Positions 51,086-59,575 of a stretch of DNA of 64,000 nt are shown piece by piece. A program made the translations under genes and the position numbers. Under the pieces are notes generated by a model. That model was not told the DNA's origin. It was given only the letters and a program-made list of their open reading frames with translations, and made no database searches. Every line of letters begins with the position of its first letter. Position 1 is the stretch's first letter. The DNA is from JBOGXA01 sp050694175 (lineage in GTDB: Bacteria; Actinomycetota; CADDZG01; WHSQ01), in the NCBI GenBank assembly GCA_050694175.1, contig JBOGXA010000007.1, positions 79,200-143,199 on the forward strand, given 5' to 3'.

Positions 51086-53512
51086 ATGTTCGATTACGCG
51101 TGGCGACTCCTCAAAACGAGAAGGTCGCTGTGGGTTCCTGCGGCGGGGTGCGCGCTGCTCGCGGCGGTGCCGGGGAGCCTGATCGCGATCTTCTTCGCCC
51201 TTCCGGTCATGGTGCTCGTCCTTCGCGGTGACCCCGTCCTGGCCCTCGAGCTTGCACCCGGCCCCTTTGATCGGCCGGCCGTGGCGGTGACGGGAGCGGT
51301 GGCGATGTTGGCGGTGGGTCTCGCCGTATGGTCGAGGCTGTACGCGGCCGCGGTGTGGGCGTCCGACGATCGCAACGACCCGGGAGTGCTCAGAGCATTT
51401 CGTGCGTCGCGCCGCAAGTGGCTCCGTGTATTCGCGCTCTACTCGTTCGTCTATTGCGTGTTGATTGCCGCGGCTGCAGCCGTAGCGGTCCTGATCGCGG
51501 CCACTGCCGATGCATCAGCCGTGCTGACTCTCGGATTCGTGGCCGGCTCGATCCTATTGATCGGTCGCGTGATCCTGAGAGTGGCACTCACGCTCGCCGT
51601 TCGCTCGGTCGTTCTTGAAGGCACTTCGCCGAAACAGTCCTGGAGCAAAGCACTCTCGGTTCTTCGCCACCGGCGGAGGGAGGCTGTCGCCGTCTGGGTG
51701 TCTCTGGTTGCCGCCGGCGCAGCTGTGTGGATCGGCGGCCGTCTCATCGCGCCGATACTGCAGGACACGGCCCTCGACTTCCCCTCGGGTAGCGGTTACG
51801 TCGCGTATCGTGAAATCGCCCAGCTCGCGCTTGCGGTTCCGCTCGAGGCCTTCCTGCTGACACTGTCTCTCGGGGTCTGGACCGCGGTCTATCTCGAACG
51901 GGAGGAACGTTCCCGTGCACCAGTCGCAGGCGCGCGCGGCAAACGAAGTACAGACCCCTGGGTCCTGCGCGCGCTGGCGCTACTTGTCGCTCTGACTGTT
52001 GTCGCCAATGGGGTGCCGACGCTGATCGAAGACAGATTGAACGACCGCGTCGCCCGCCAGGAGGTAGCGATCAGGGCCGAAGAGATCGACGCGACCGACG
52101 CGCTGCGAACGACATCGGCCGGCGACCGCGCCGGGAGAACCTCGTACACGGTCGATGCAACCCTGGTCGATGACCGCTTGCGGTGGACAACAGACATTGT
52201 TTACAAGAACGAGACCGGCGAAGTGCTGGAAGATCTCGGGATCAATATCTATCCCGCGGCGTACACGCGGGATGTAGAAGACATTTCCCTTGCGGCGGAG
52301 CTCGCCCGGACCGACGTGAGCGGTGCCTTTCGGTCGGCGGTCCGTCCCGGCACTCTGTCGGTCCAGGCTGTCAGCGTCGACGGAACGCTGTCTCGGTTCG
52401 CGCGCGACGAGACTGAGCTTGTGATCGATCTCCCGCGTGCCATTCCTGAGGGGGGACGGGTGAGAGTCGAAATCGTCCTGACGGCTCGGCTCCCAATGTT
52501 CCCCGAGCGTTTCGGGAGATGGGACGGCACCACGATGCTGGGCAATTGGATTCCTGCGGTCGCGGTTCGCCACAGCGGCTCATGGAGACAGGACGGCTTC
52601 CCGAAGGTCGGGGATCCGTTCGTTTCCGAGGCCGCCAGCTACCGGGTCTCGATCGAAGCCGACGAGTCTCTGTCCGTGGTTGGTTCCGGCGTCCTCGAAT
52701 CCGTCGAGCAGAGCAACCCCGACACACGGATTTGGCGTTTTGCCGCCGCCGGGGCGCGCGACGCGGCTTTCGTCGCGGCTCCATTCCTTCACGGGCTGGA
52801 AGGCAGAACCGGATCGCTGGTGGTGCGGTCCTGGTACCCGGCGCATCGCGCGCTCGATGGACGGCAGCAACTCGAGGTCGCTATTTCGGCGGCGACCGAT
52901 TACCAGCGCCGGTTCGGACCCTTGCCCTTCGATGAAATCGACGTTGTTGCCACGCCCGGATTTCTGGGCGGAATGGAGTACCCGGGAGTCGTCTTCATCT
53001 CGGATCCGGCGACCTCCCTGGCCGGTGTGCCGTTACTGCCCGATATGTATCGACACGCCGGACTGGAGGAGGCCGGACAGCGCTACACGATCGGACACGA
53101 AGTTGCTCACCAGTGGTGGTACGCGAGTGTGGGCAACGACCAAGTAAGAGAGCCGTGGCTAGACGAGGCATTCGCCGAGGTCTCGACGCGGCTGTGGCTC
53201 CGATCCGTCGAGGACGACGATCGTGTGTGGCAAATGACGTATCTGGAATCGGGAGCCGCACCGCGCCGGGTTGTGGGGCGCGGAGTCGACACCTTCCGCT
53301 CGAATGACGAATACAGCGACGCCATCTATCTCGCGGGGGCCGAGGTTCTCTTTGATTTACGCAGAACGGTGGGAGCGGAAACCTTTGACCGGATCCTGGC
53401 GCTTTGGCACGAGCGCGCGCAGTTGCGCATCGCGACGATTGACGAGTTCATCGCGACGGTGGAGGAGGTCGCCGGCGAGGAGGGCGCCGACCTGATCAGC
53501 CGGTATCGCTAG
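51086..53512 (+). CDS. Membrane-anchored M1-family metallo-aminopeptidase
   Basis: 808 aa. The N-terminal ~300 residues are a multi-helix membrane domain (at least five hydrophobic helices, e.g. VPAAGCALLAAVPGSLIAIF, VSLVAAGAAVWIGGRLIA), followed by an extracytoplasmic M1 peptidase: the exopeptidase signature as GGMEYPG, zinc site HEVAH at 671-675 with the third ligand E694 (LDEAFAEV). M1 enzymes are usually soluble or singly anchored, so the large membrane part is unusual. Start ATG 51086 lies just after the dispersed repeat; a longer start would translate the repeat itself. Confidence 0.87.
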   Translation: MFDYAWRLLKTRRSLWVPAAGCALLAAVPGSLIAIFFALPVMVLVLRGDPVLALELAPGPFDRPAVAVTGAVAMLAVGLAVWSRLYAAAVWASDDRNDPGVLRAFRASRRKWLRVFALYSFVYCVLIAAAAAVAVLIAATADASAVLTLGFVAGSILLIGRVILRVALTLAVRSVVLEGTSPKQSWSKALSVLRHRRREAVAVWVSLVAAGAAVWIGGRLIAPILQDTALDFPSGSGYVAYREIAQLALAVPLEAFLLTLSLGVWTAVYLEREERSRAPVAGARGKRSTDPWVLRALALLVALTVVANGVPTLIEDRLNDRVARQEVAIRAEEIDATDALRTTSAGDRAGRTSYTVDATLVDDRLRWTTDIVYKNETGEVLEDLGINIYPAAYTRDVEDISLAAELARTDVSGAFRSAVRPGTLSVQAVSVDGTLSRFARDETELVIDLPRAIPEGGRVRVEIVLTARLPMFPERFGRWDGTTMLGNWIPAVAVRHSGSWRQDGFPKVGDPFVSEAASYRVSIEADESLSVVGSGVLESVEQSNPDTRIWRFAAAGARDAAFVAAPFLHGLEGRTGSLVVRSWYPAHRALDGRQQLEVAISAATDYQRRFGPLPFDEIDVVATPGFLGGMEYPGVVFISDPATSLAGVPLLPDMYRHAGLEEAGQRYTIGHEVAHQWWYASVGNDQVREPWLDEAFAEVSTRLWLRSVEDDDRVWQMTYLESGAAPRRVVGRGVDTFRSNDEYSDAIYLAGAEVLFDLRRTVGAETFDRILALWHERAQLRIATIDEFIATVEEVAGEEGADLISRYR

Positions 53513-53519
53513 CGCTCCG

Positions 53520-53924
53520 CTATCGGTTGAGTACCAGGCGGGCGCAGGTTCCACCGCCATCGCGTTTGCTGAAGGTGCACTCATCGACGAGCGACGCCAT
53601 CAACGCCGCCGACATCGTCAGGCGGGTTGAGATGCCATGGCTGTCAAGTTCGCTTCCGGGCTCGATGTCATAGCTTGAGGCCCGATCACAGACCTCGACC
53701 ACGACGTGGTGGGAGTCTTCCGACCACGAGACGCCAAAGGGTTCCGCGAGCTTCAGCTCATCGTGCGCCAGCACCGCGTTGGCACAAGCTTCCGATACGG
53801 CGATCTTCAGATGGTCGATCGTCTCTTCGTCGATACCAGCATTGCGCGCCATGGAGGCTAGTGCGAGGCGAACCACACCCACATACACAGAGCGGGGAGG
53901 GATCTCAAGCTCGACCGCTGCCAT
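53520..53924 (-). CDS. Anti-sigma-factor-type serine kinase (RsbW/SpoIIAB-like, HATPase)
   Basis: 134 aa. GHKL-family ATP-binding fold: N box EACANAVLAHDELK, G1 box VCDRASSYDIEP, then STRLTMSAALMASLVDECTF and KRDGGGTCARLVL. Such proteins bind a sigma factor and phosphorylate a STAS-domain antagonist. The ATG at 53924 is 7 nt after the antagonist gene, so the order is antagonist-kinase in one operon. No sigma factor gene is next to them, so the target is elsewhere. Convergent with the M1 gene (7 nt apart). Confidence 0.87.
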   Translation of the reverse strand: MAAVELEIPPRSVYVGVVRLALASMARNAGIDEETIDHLKIAVSEACANAVLAHDELKLAEPFGVSWSEDSHHVVVEVCDRASSYDIEPGSELDSHGISTRLTMSAALMASLVDECTFSKRDGGGTCARLVLNR

Positions 53925-53931
53925 CGCAGCC

Positions 53932-54279
53932 CTATCCAGACGCAGTGCTCCCAGTCGCTTCCTCAACCGAGGAGTGGATCGGGAACACCTTCGTTAGGCC
54001 GGTGATCTTGAATATCTTCAGAATCTTGTCTTGCGTGCAAACGAGGGCGAGGCTCCCGTCATGAGCCTTCACCCGCTTGAGCGCGCCGACGAGCACTCCG
54101 AGACCGGTCGAATCCAGGAAGTCGACACCCTCGAGGTTCACGACTACGTCGTACGACCCCTCGGAGACGAGCTCGATCAGCTTCTCTCGCAGTTTCGGCG
54201 CCGTGTACACGTCTATTTCTCCCTTGACGTCGACGACCGAGTGCGAATTCACTTTGCTTACATCAAGACCTAGCTCCAC
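53932..54279 (-). CDS. Anti-sigma factor antagonist (STAS domain, RsbV/SpoIIAA-like)
   Basis: 115 aa STAS protein: VDVKGEIDVYTAPKLREKL, VNLEGVDFLDSTGLGVLVG with the phosphorylatable Ser in DSTGLG, and the C-terminal KIFKITGLTKVFPIHSS. It would be phosphorylated by the following RsbW-like kinase and release a sigma factor when dephosphorylated. GTG start at 54279 with AGGAGG upstream. Confidence 0.92.
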   Translation of the reverse strand: MELGLDVSKVNSHSVVDVKGEIDVYTAPKLREKLIELVSEGSYDVVVNLEGVDFLDSTGLGVLVGALKRVKAHDGSLALVCTQDKILKIFKITGLTKVFPIHSSVEEATGSTASG

Positions 54280-54320
54280 TAGGGTGCCTCCTGTTCTTTT
54301 GGCGCTCCCCCTACAGGCAA

Positions 54321-54350
54321 ATTAGCCTCGCATCCTAACCGCCCTGTTAA
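54321..54350 (-). promoter_or_regulatory. Possible promoter of the RsbV/RsbW-like operon
   Basis: TTAACA (54345-54350) and GCTAAT (54321-54326) on the minus strand, 18-bp spacing, about 40 nt upstream of the GTG. Each box matches consensus only partly. Confidence 0.35.
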
Positions 54351-54502
54351 AAGCGCCCGAATGCGAAAGTCACGCCGCGGGGCGAAATCCGCTACCCTCG
54401 CTCGTCGGTCTTCCGATGAGGCAGCGAACAGCGCAAATCCGCTTGTTGTGGACATCCTTCGCTACCCTCAACTCTGCTAGCCGTCAGGAGGTCGAGACCG
54501 GC

Positions 54503-55207
54503 GTGGGACGGTCACGTTTTGTAGATGAGCAGGTTCCCAGACCTGCCCGGATCATCGCGGCCGCGGTGCTCGTGGGGCTCCTCGGTGTCTCGTGCACCGA
54601 GGTCACTGCTGTGCGACCGCGCGCTCAGATACCCGAGGTGTCGACGAGGGACATCGACCAAGCGCCGTGGCGAATCAAGATCAAACCGACGGGCACCGTC
54701 GCCAAAGTCACGCGCGCCGACAGGAAGAGATTCGGGGCGCAGCGGCCCCGACTCGCGAATCTTGTCAGAGACGTGTACGACGCGCTGTTCCTGTTCCCGA
54801 GCCGTCAGAAGAAAGTGATTCACAAGCATTTTGCCAGGCATGCCGCGCGCGAGGTCATGTCCTCGAAGGTGGGCGTTCCTGGGCGCGCGGACTTGGTGCA
54901 AACGCGCAAGCGTGTTGCGTCGATCGGACTGCAACCAAACGGTGCCCATGTGGCAGCGGCAAGAGTGGTGGTGCGGGTCAAGGGACGAATCGGCGCGAGG
55001 GTGTTTCGCCTCGCGCACAGGGGGACCCTATGGGTCGAGCGATCAAAGCGCGTCTGGAAAGTCGTCGGCTTCGAGGTGAGCCAGACTCCCGTCACGAAAT
55101 CGCGTGCTCAGAAGAACAAGAAGGCTAGAGACGACGCGGAGAAACGGGACAAGAAGAAGCGCGACCCACGCCGTGAATCGCCCCGGCAACGGAAGCGAGA
55201 AGCATGA
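54503..55207 (+). CDS. Putative lipoprotein with basic, repetitive C-terminal tail
   Basis: 234 aa. Signal peptide with a lipobox (IIAAAVLVGLLGVSC) gives lipidation at about Cys31. The middle (residues ~50-190) looks globular and alpha/beta; the last ~40 residues are nearly all K, R, D, E (KKRDPRRESPRQRKREA). No known family recognised. GTG at 54503 is preceded by CAGGAGG. It overlaps the LCP gene by 4 nt (ATGA), so the two proteins are made together and may act together in the envelope. Confidence 0.68.
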   Translation: MGRSRFVDEQVPRPARIIAAAVLVGLLGVSCTEVTAVRPRAQIPEVSTRDIDQAPWRIKIKPTGTVAKVTRADRKRFGAQRPRLANLVRDVYDALFLFPSRQKKVIHKHFARHAAREVMSSKVGVPGRADLVQTRKRVASIGLQPNGAHVAAARVVVRVKGRIGARVFRLAHRGTLWVERSKRVWKVVGFEVSQTPVTKSRAQKNKKARDDAEKRDKKKRDPRRESPRQRKREA

Positions 55208-56082
55208 TCCGACGAGTAGTCGCCCTCGTAGTCGTCATCGGTGCGGCGTGTGTGCTTATTCCGGCGACAGGTGCGGAGAGGGCCGAGAAGTCCGCAATCA
55301 CGATCGGCCGAGTGCACAGGTCCCACCAGCCGAACAACGGAAAGATCTTCGTGCTGGTGATCGGGAGCGACGCGCGGACAGGCAATCCCAATCTGCGCGC
55401 CGATGCGATCCACATCGCAGGCATCAACACAAAGACGATGCGGGGCGGCATCCTGAACTTCCCGCGGGACTCGTACGTGAGCATCCCTGGGTATGGGTCG
55501 GGCAGAATCAACGAGGCTCTGTACCAGGGAGGACCGGACCTGCTGGCAAGGACGCTCCAAAACCTAACGGGCGTGCGAATCGACTACTACGTGATGGTGG
55601 GGTTCCAGGGATTCGAGAGAATCATCGACGGGATCGGGAGAGTGCCCATGACTCTCCCGCACGCCATTAACGATCCCGGCGGTTCCGGTGCACACCTGCG
55701 GGCCGGGAAAATAAAACTCGGGTCGACTTCTGCGCTCGCGTATGTCAGAACACGCAAAGCCTTCGCGGGAGGCGATGTGACTCGGACGACCAATCAGGCC
55801 CGCTTCCTGCTGGCGCTCCTACGCAAGCTGCGAGCGCAGGTCGACCGCGATCCCACGGCTCTTTTGAAATGGATCGCAGTCACGCGGCGCCATGCACGGC
55901 TGGACATTTCCCCGGAGGAGCTCTTCAGGCTGGGCATCCTGACCTCGCAAGTGGAGCCGTCGCGCGTCAAGAGCGTGACCGTGCCTGTGAGCCTTGGCTC
56001 GGTAGGCGCCGCAAGCGTGGTGTTCATCCAGTCCGGCGCTCAGCGCATCTACGCGCGCTTTAGAAAGAGGGGGAGCTTGTAA
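55204..56082 (+). CDS. LytR-CpsA-Psr (LCP) family cell-wall glycopolymer ligase
   Basis: 292 aa. One N-terminal helix (VVALVVVIGAACVLIPATGA), then the LCP domain: VLVIGSDARTGNPNLRADAI (catalytic Asp/Arg region), GGILNFPRDSYVSIPGYGSG, and NEALYQGGPDLLARTLQNLTG, VGFQGFERIIDGIG. LCP proteins attach teichoic-acid-like or arabinogalactan polymers to peptidoglycan. The C-terminus is short (no LytR_C domain). Start overlaps the upstream lipoprotein stop (ATGA). Convergent with the peptidase gene, 23-nt overlap. Confidence 0.93.
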   Translation: MIRRVVALVVVIGAACVLIPATGAERAEKSAITIGRVHRSHQPNNGKIFVLVIGSDARTGNPNLRADAIHIAGINTKTMRGGILNFPRDSYVSIPGYGSGRINEALYQGGPDLLARTLQNLTGVRIDYYVMVGFQGFERIIDGIGRVPMTLPHAINDPGGSGAHLRAGKIKLGSTSALAYVRTRKAFAGGDVTRTTNQARFLLALLRKLRAQVDRDPTALLKWIAVTRRHARLDISPEELFRLGILTSQVEPSRVKSVTVPVSLGSVGAASVVFIQSGAQRIYARFRKRGSL

Positions 56083-57649
56083 GGTCGGCGGCGAACTCAT
56101 CGGCTCGCAGTTCTCGGCCGGTGCTTTCCTCGATCAAGGAATCCCAGCGCAACAAGGCTCCGGGATGGAAGAGCCGCTCGACGAGCAGCCCACCCACCTC
56201 GGGTCGACCCACAAACCCACCACATTCGCGTTCGCAGGTGGCACGAATCTGCGACGCAAGCAATTCGCCGAGAAGATAGTTCTGGTAGTAGACGGGCGCC
56301 GTCGCGACGTGGACCTTGGCCGCCCAGTCGGGGGCTGCGCGGTCGGGCGGTGGCGGAATCAGCTGGAATCGCTCGACGAGCTCCCACCACAGCGCGTCCA
56401 GATCGGCCTCCGGGTTTCGGTACAACTCGCGTTCGAAGTGACAGACCACCAGTGCCCAACGAACGAACAAGAGCATGTGCGCGCGTCGCGATCCATCGAG
56501 GTCGGCGGCAATCCCGGCGATCTTCCGCGAATCGGCACCTGCAACCTGCACGAGCCACTCGGGATCCCGCGCCAGCCGGCCCGACAATATGGCCGCGGCC
56601 TCGGTGACGAATGTGTGGGTAGGACGCCGCAAGAGATAGGGCAGGTGCCGGTCGATGGACACGTCGTAGGCCGCGTGGCCCGATTCGTGAAGCATGACCT
56701 CGACCCACCGCTCGCCGGGAACAATGTTGGCAAGAATGCGAACGTCCCTTCCCGATCGGTTAACGTCCAAACAGAAAGCATGTTGGCTCTTGTCCGCGCG
56801 AGGATAGAGGTCGCTGGCCGCCACGACGCCGGACAAATCAATGCCCCACGCCTTGAACGTGAGATGTGCAAGCTCCGCGGCGTCGGCTTCTCCAAAAAGT
56901 GGGTCCAGCGACACGCTGCCATCCTCTGGAAGTTGTTGAAAGAACGGGTCCGCATAGTGCCAGGGCCGAACGTCCTTGGTTCCGAACCTTGCGCGTAGTT
57001 GATCGTCGAGCTCCTCTTTCCAGATGCGGAAGGGCTCCTCGGTGAGTTTCTCCACATCGACGAGCAGCTCGAACAGCCACTCTTCAGGAACCTCCTGCAA
57101 CTCCAGAGCCATATTGTAGAAATCGGCGTAGCCGAGGTCGAGGGCCACCGAGTTTCGAATCCGCGCCAGCTCCCGTACTCTCGAAGCTACGATCGCACCG
57201 ATTTCCTTAGATGCCTCCCATGCTCGTCGGCGAAGCGCATCGTCTTCCGACATCCGGAGGATGTCCTCGATCTCGTTGTCGTTGAGGGGCTTGCCATCTA
57301 CCGTCGGGCGGTGGGTGGCGAAATCCGACTCGACGGTGCTGGAGATCTCCACGAGCCGTGCGCGCCGGTCATCGTCCATTTGATTGGAGATCATGGATAG
57401 GCGAAGCACCTCCAGCTGCCGGCGCAGGCTGCCGTCGTGTAACTCTTCCTCGAGAGCGACTTCCACAGCCTTGAGACGCACAGGGTCGCCCTTCAACTCG
57501 CGCAGCTCCACTTCGAGATCGACGCGGCGACGAGTGTTCTCGGCCGTTGATGCGGTTTGGGCATCCCAGTAGGCCGAGTGAAACCGCGTCTCGAGCTCTT
57601 CGATCTCCTGTTCGAGCGTCTCGACGAGACGATGAGGCGATTGATCCAT
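56060..57649 (-). CDS. M2/M3-type zinc peptidase (ACE-like dipeptidyl carboxypeptidase family)
   Basis: 529 aa, mainly helical, no signal peptide. Zinc site HESGH at 321-325 (VEVMLHESGHAAYDVSID) with the third ligand Glu probably E350 in HTFVTEAAAILSG; spacing matches M2 enzymes. The N-terminal coiled helices (VETLEQEIEELETRFHSAYW) are as in ACE-like bacterial peptidases. The ATG at 57649 has CAGGAGCGAC upstream. An M3 oligoendopeptidase reading is possible but the spacing and N-terminal helices favour M2. Confidence 0.85.
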   Translation of the reverse strand: MDQSPHRLVETLEQEIEELETRFHSAYWDAQTASTAENTRRRVDLEVELRELKGDPVRLKAVEVALEEELHDGSLRRQLEVLRLSMISNQMDDDRRARLVEISSTVESDFATHRPTVDGKPLNDNEIEDILRMSEDDALRRRAWEASKEIGAIVASRVRELARIRNSVALDLGYADFYNMALELQEVPEEWLFELLVDVEKLTEEPFRIWKEELDDQLRARFGTKDVRPWHYADPFFQQLPEDGSVSLDPLFGEADAAELAHLTFKAWGIDLSGVVAASDLYPRADKSQHAFCLDVNRSGRDVRILANIVPGERWVEVMLHESGHAAYDVSIDRHLPYLLRRPTHTFVTEAAAILSGRLARDPEWLVQVAGADSRKIAGIAADLDGSRRAHMLLFVRWALVVCHFERELYRNPEADLDALWWELVERFQLIPPPPDRAAPDWAAKVHVATAPVYYQNYLLGELLASQIRATCERECGGFVGRPEVGGLLVERLFHPGALLRWDSLIEESTGRELRADEFAADLTSSPSF

Positions 57650-57720
57650 GTCGCTCCTGAGATCGTGAAACGTGCGTTGCGGCATCCTAATCGTCCGAAA
57701 GCGCTCTGAACACGCTCAAT

Positions 57721-58386
57721 CTAGGGGCGACTCCCCACCAGCTCGAAGTGCCAGGGCTCGTTCGGCAGGGGGCGATACATAGGTAAGCCGAGCTCATCGA
57801 TAAGACGAACAGCAAGGTCGAGATCGCCCCCAAGATCAACGGCGAGCCCGCGGTTATGCATCGAACGTCCGGGAGGAGCCACCCAGTCGTCCGCGGTCTC
57901 GGCGTCGCCATAGCGAGCGAGGGCCGCGGCCCACAGCTCGGCCTGTCGACTCGGCGGCCGGTATCCCGACCGCAGGTATACCCGGCCCCCTGAAGCCTCC
58001 GTCACTTTCTCGACGGCACGGGCCAGCCTCGGGTCGAGGCCGCGTGAATCAAATGCCACGCTCGCCGGCGCTACCTCCTCGGGATCGATCACCGCACGCG
58101 CCTCTGCTCTGACGGTCCCGATGGCAACCGTGACTTGCATCACGGTCGTCCCCGGGGTGCACCGGCAATCGAGGAGTCGTGCTCCGTTTCGCGACGCGTA
58201 AAACCGAGCTGCCTCCTCGGGTGACGCGCGCCCGTAGTGGCTCGACTCGGCGACCGCCGCAAGAGCGGCGGCGTCGGCTGCGACCTGGGCGCGCGTCCTC
58301 TGGGTGGCGGCCTGCGACTCGAGTCGTGCCACGGCGCCGAGCACGAAGGCGAACGCGACCACGAGGGAGAGCACGAACGCGCTCAT
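57721..58386 (-). CDS. TadG/Rv3654c-like pseudopilin fused to a VanY-type D,D-carboxypeptidase (M15B)
   Basis: 221 aa. Residues 1-~100: a TadE/TadG-like minor pilin with a hydrophobic helix (SAFVLSLVVAFAFVLGAVAR) followed by the QTRAQVAADAAALAAVAES pattern typical of actinobacterial TadG-like proteins. Residues ~115-221: a VanY/M15B peptidase, with SGYRPPSRQAELWAAAL, SMHNRGLAVDLGGD (zinc ligands H and D) and EPWHFELVG (catalytic/zinc H). It is the last gene of the Tad locus. Possible job: local trimming of peptidoglycan stem peptides where the pilus passes the wall. The fusion is unusual. Confidence 0.82.
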   Translation of the reverse strand: MSAFVLSLVVAFAFVLGAVARLESQAATQRTRAQVAADAAALAAVAESSHYGRASPEEAARFYASRNGARLLDCRCTPGTTVMQVTVAIGTVRAEARAVIDPEEVAPASVAFDSRGLDPRLARAVEKVTEASGGRVYLRSGYRPPSRQAELWAAALARYGDAETADDWVAPPGRSMHNRGLAVDLGGDLDLAVRLIDELGLPMYRPLPNEPWHFELVGSRP

Positions 58387-58396
58387 GTACGGTTCC

Positions 58397-58798
58397 TCAT
58401 GGCTGTTCGATCCGCATCGTCGCCCGGGCACGCAACTCGAGACCGTCGATGACACTCCCTATGACCGGAATCCGCGAGGGGCGCGGGTAGGCGACCGAGA
58501 CGGTCAGGGGTTCGCCACCACGCCGTTCCGCTGGCGGCGGTATGACGTTCACATCCGCGCTCGAAAAGCCCTGATCGGTGACCATTCGATCGGCTGCCTT
58601 CGGGTCGGGGTCGACGACGGCCACGCGCGCGGCCTCTCGCGCCGCGTGCCACAGCCGCAATTGATCGCTCGCCACTAGGGTGATCTCGACGACCGCGGCG
58701 ATGACCACCATGACGATGGGTAGAGCTAGAGCCAGCTCCACTGTCGCCTGACCCCCGTCCCCGCCCGTTCCAGGAGACGTGCGCGCACCAGTTGGCAT
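58397..58798 (-). CDS. TadE-family pseudopilin
   Basis: 133 aa. A Gly-rich leader then the TadE motif GQATVELALALPIVMVVIAAVVE, with the E of the pilin-like helix, followed by AREAARVAVVD and a C-terminal beta region. Minor pilin of Flp/Tad pili. 6 nt from the flp gene and 10 nt from the TadG-VanY gene. Confidence 0.9.
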   Translation of the reverse strand: MPTGARTSPGTGGDGGQATVELALALPIVMVVIAAVVEITLVASDQLRLWHAAREAARVAVVDPDPKAADRMVTDQGFSSADVNVIPPPAERRGGEPLTVSVAYPRPSRIPVIGSVIDGLELRARATMRIEQP

Positions 58799-58804
58799 GC
58801 CGGG

Positions 58805-58984
58805 TCAGCCGTTGAATCGCTCGCGGATCGTCTTGACGAGATCCTCGAAGAGACCGTCGAGACCTCCGCCCTTGACGAAAGCCCCGAGCGCGAGTGCCAC
58901 CAGACACACGATCAACAAGATCATCGAGTACTCGGTGGTCGCCTGACCGGTCTGGGCATAGAGGATCGACTTGATGCGCTCCAC
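58805..58984 (-). CDS. Flp-type major pilin
   Basis: 59 aa. GQATTEYSMILLIVCLVALA is the class III (Flp) pilin signature: the E of TEYS follows the prepilin peptidase cut, then the hydrophobic helix and a short hydrophilic end GLFEDLVKTIRERFNG. The GTG at 58984 has AAGGAGGTG upstream; a longer start would add an unrelated N-terminus. Confidence 0.87.
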   Translation of the reverse strand: MERIKSILYAQTGQATTEYSMILLIVCLVALALGAFVKGGGLDGLFEDLVKTIRERFNG

Positions 58985-59076
58985 AGGCACCTCCTTGCGA
59001 ATGAGGCCGGGCTCGATGACCGGCCTGGTGCCCATATCTCAGCGCGGGAAGGCAAGTGACGCTGTGGCGTGCGCCA

Positions 59077-59532
59077 CTACCGACGCACGTGGATGATGTC
59101 TCCCTCCACCACTCCCCACTCCTCGAACGCCCCCTTATTGACCTCGAGCGCGCCCATGTACTGGACGGCCGGGTCGTAGCTCGGGCAGGGATCCTCCGTG
59201 CAGGGCTCCATATGGAGAATCTTGAGGATCTTCCCGTCGACGTCGAAGAAGGCGATCGACAAAGGAATACGGGTGTTCTTCATCCAGAACCCACCCCATG
59301 TGGGCTCAAAGAAGATAAACACCATCCCGGAGTTCTCATCCAACGACTCTCGGAACATGAGCCCGGTCCGTCGTTGATCGCTCGTCTCGGCAACCTCGAC
59401 GTCGATCAGCTTGGATCCCTCATCGGTCTCGATCAGGACCTTTCCCCGCGGAAACTCCGGGTCGTCCCCGTAGCCACATGCGCACAGGAGCAGAAGCAAC
59501 GCGAGAGGAACGGTCCAGATCCGAGATCGCAT
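59077..59532 (-). CDS. DUF192-family lipoprotein
   Basis: 151 aa. Lipoprotein signal (TVPLALLLLLCAC) and a DUF192 domain: DVEVAETSDQRRTGLMFRES, SGMVFIFFEP, FWMKNTRIPLSIAFFDVDGK and the ending MGALEVNKGAFEEWGVVEGD. DUF192 proteins are small exported beta-barrels of unknown function. It sits inside the Tad cluster, between the T2SSF gene and flp, so might be linked to it, but there is no direct evidence. Confidence 0.88.
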   Translation of the reverse strand: MRSRIWTVPLALLLLLCACGYGDDPEFPRGKVLIETDEGSKLIDVEVAETSDQRRTGLMFRESLDENSGMVFIFFEPTWGGFWMKNTRIPLSIAFFDVDGKILKILHMEPCTEDPCPSYDPAVQYMGALEVNKGAFEEWGVVEGDIIHVRR

Positions 59533-59575
59533 GGCTGGAAGCTTAGTGTGACGTCGAGGCACCTCAACCGGCGCG

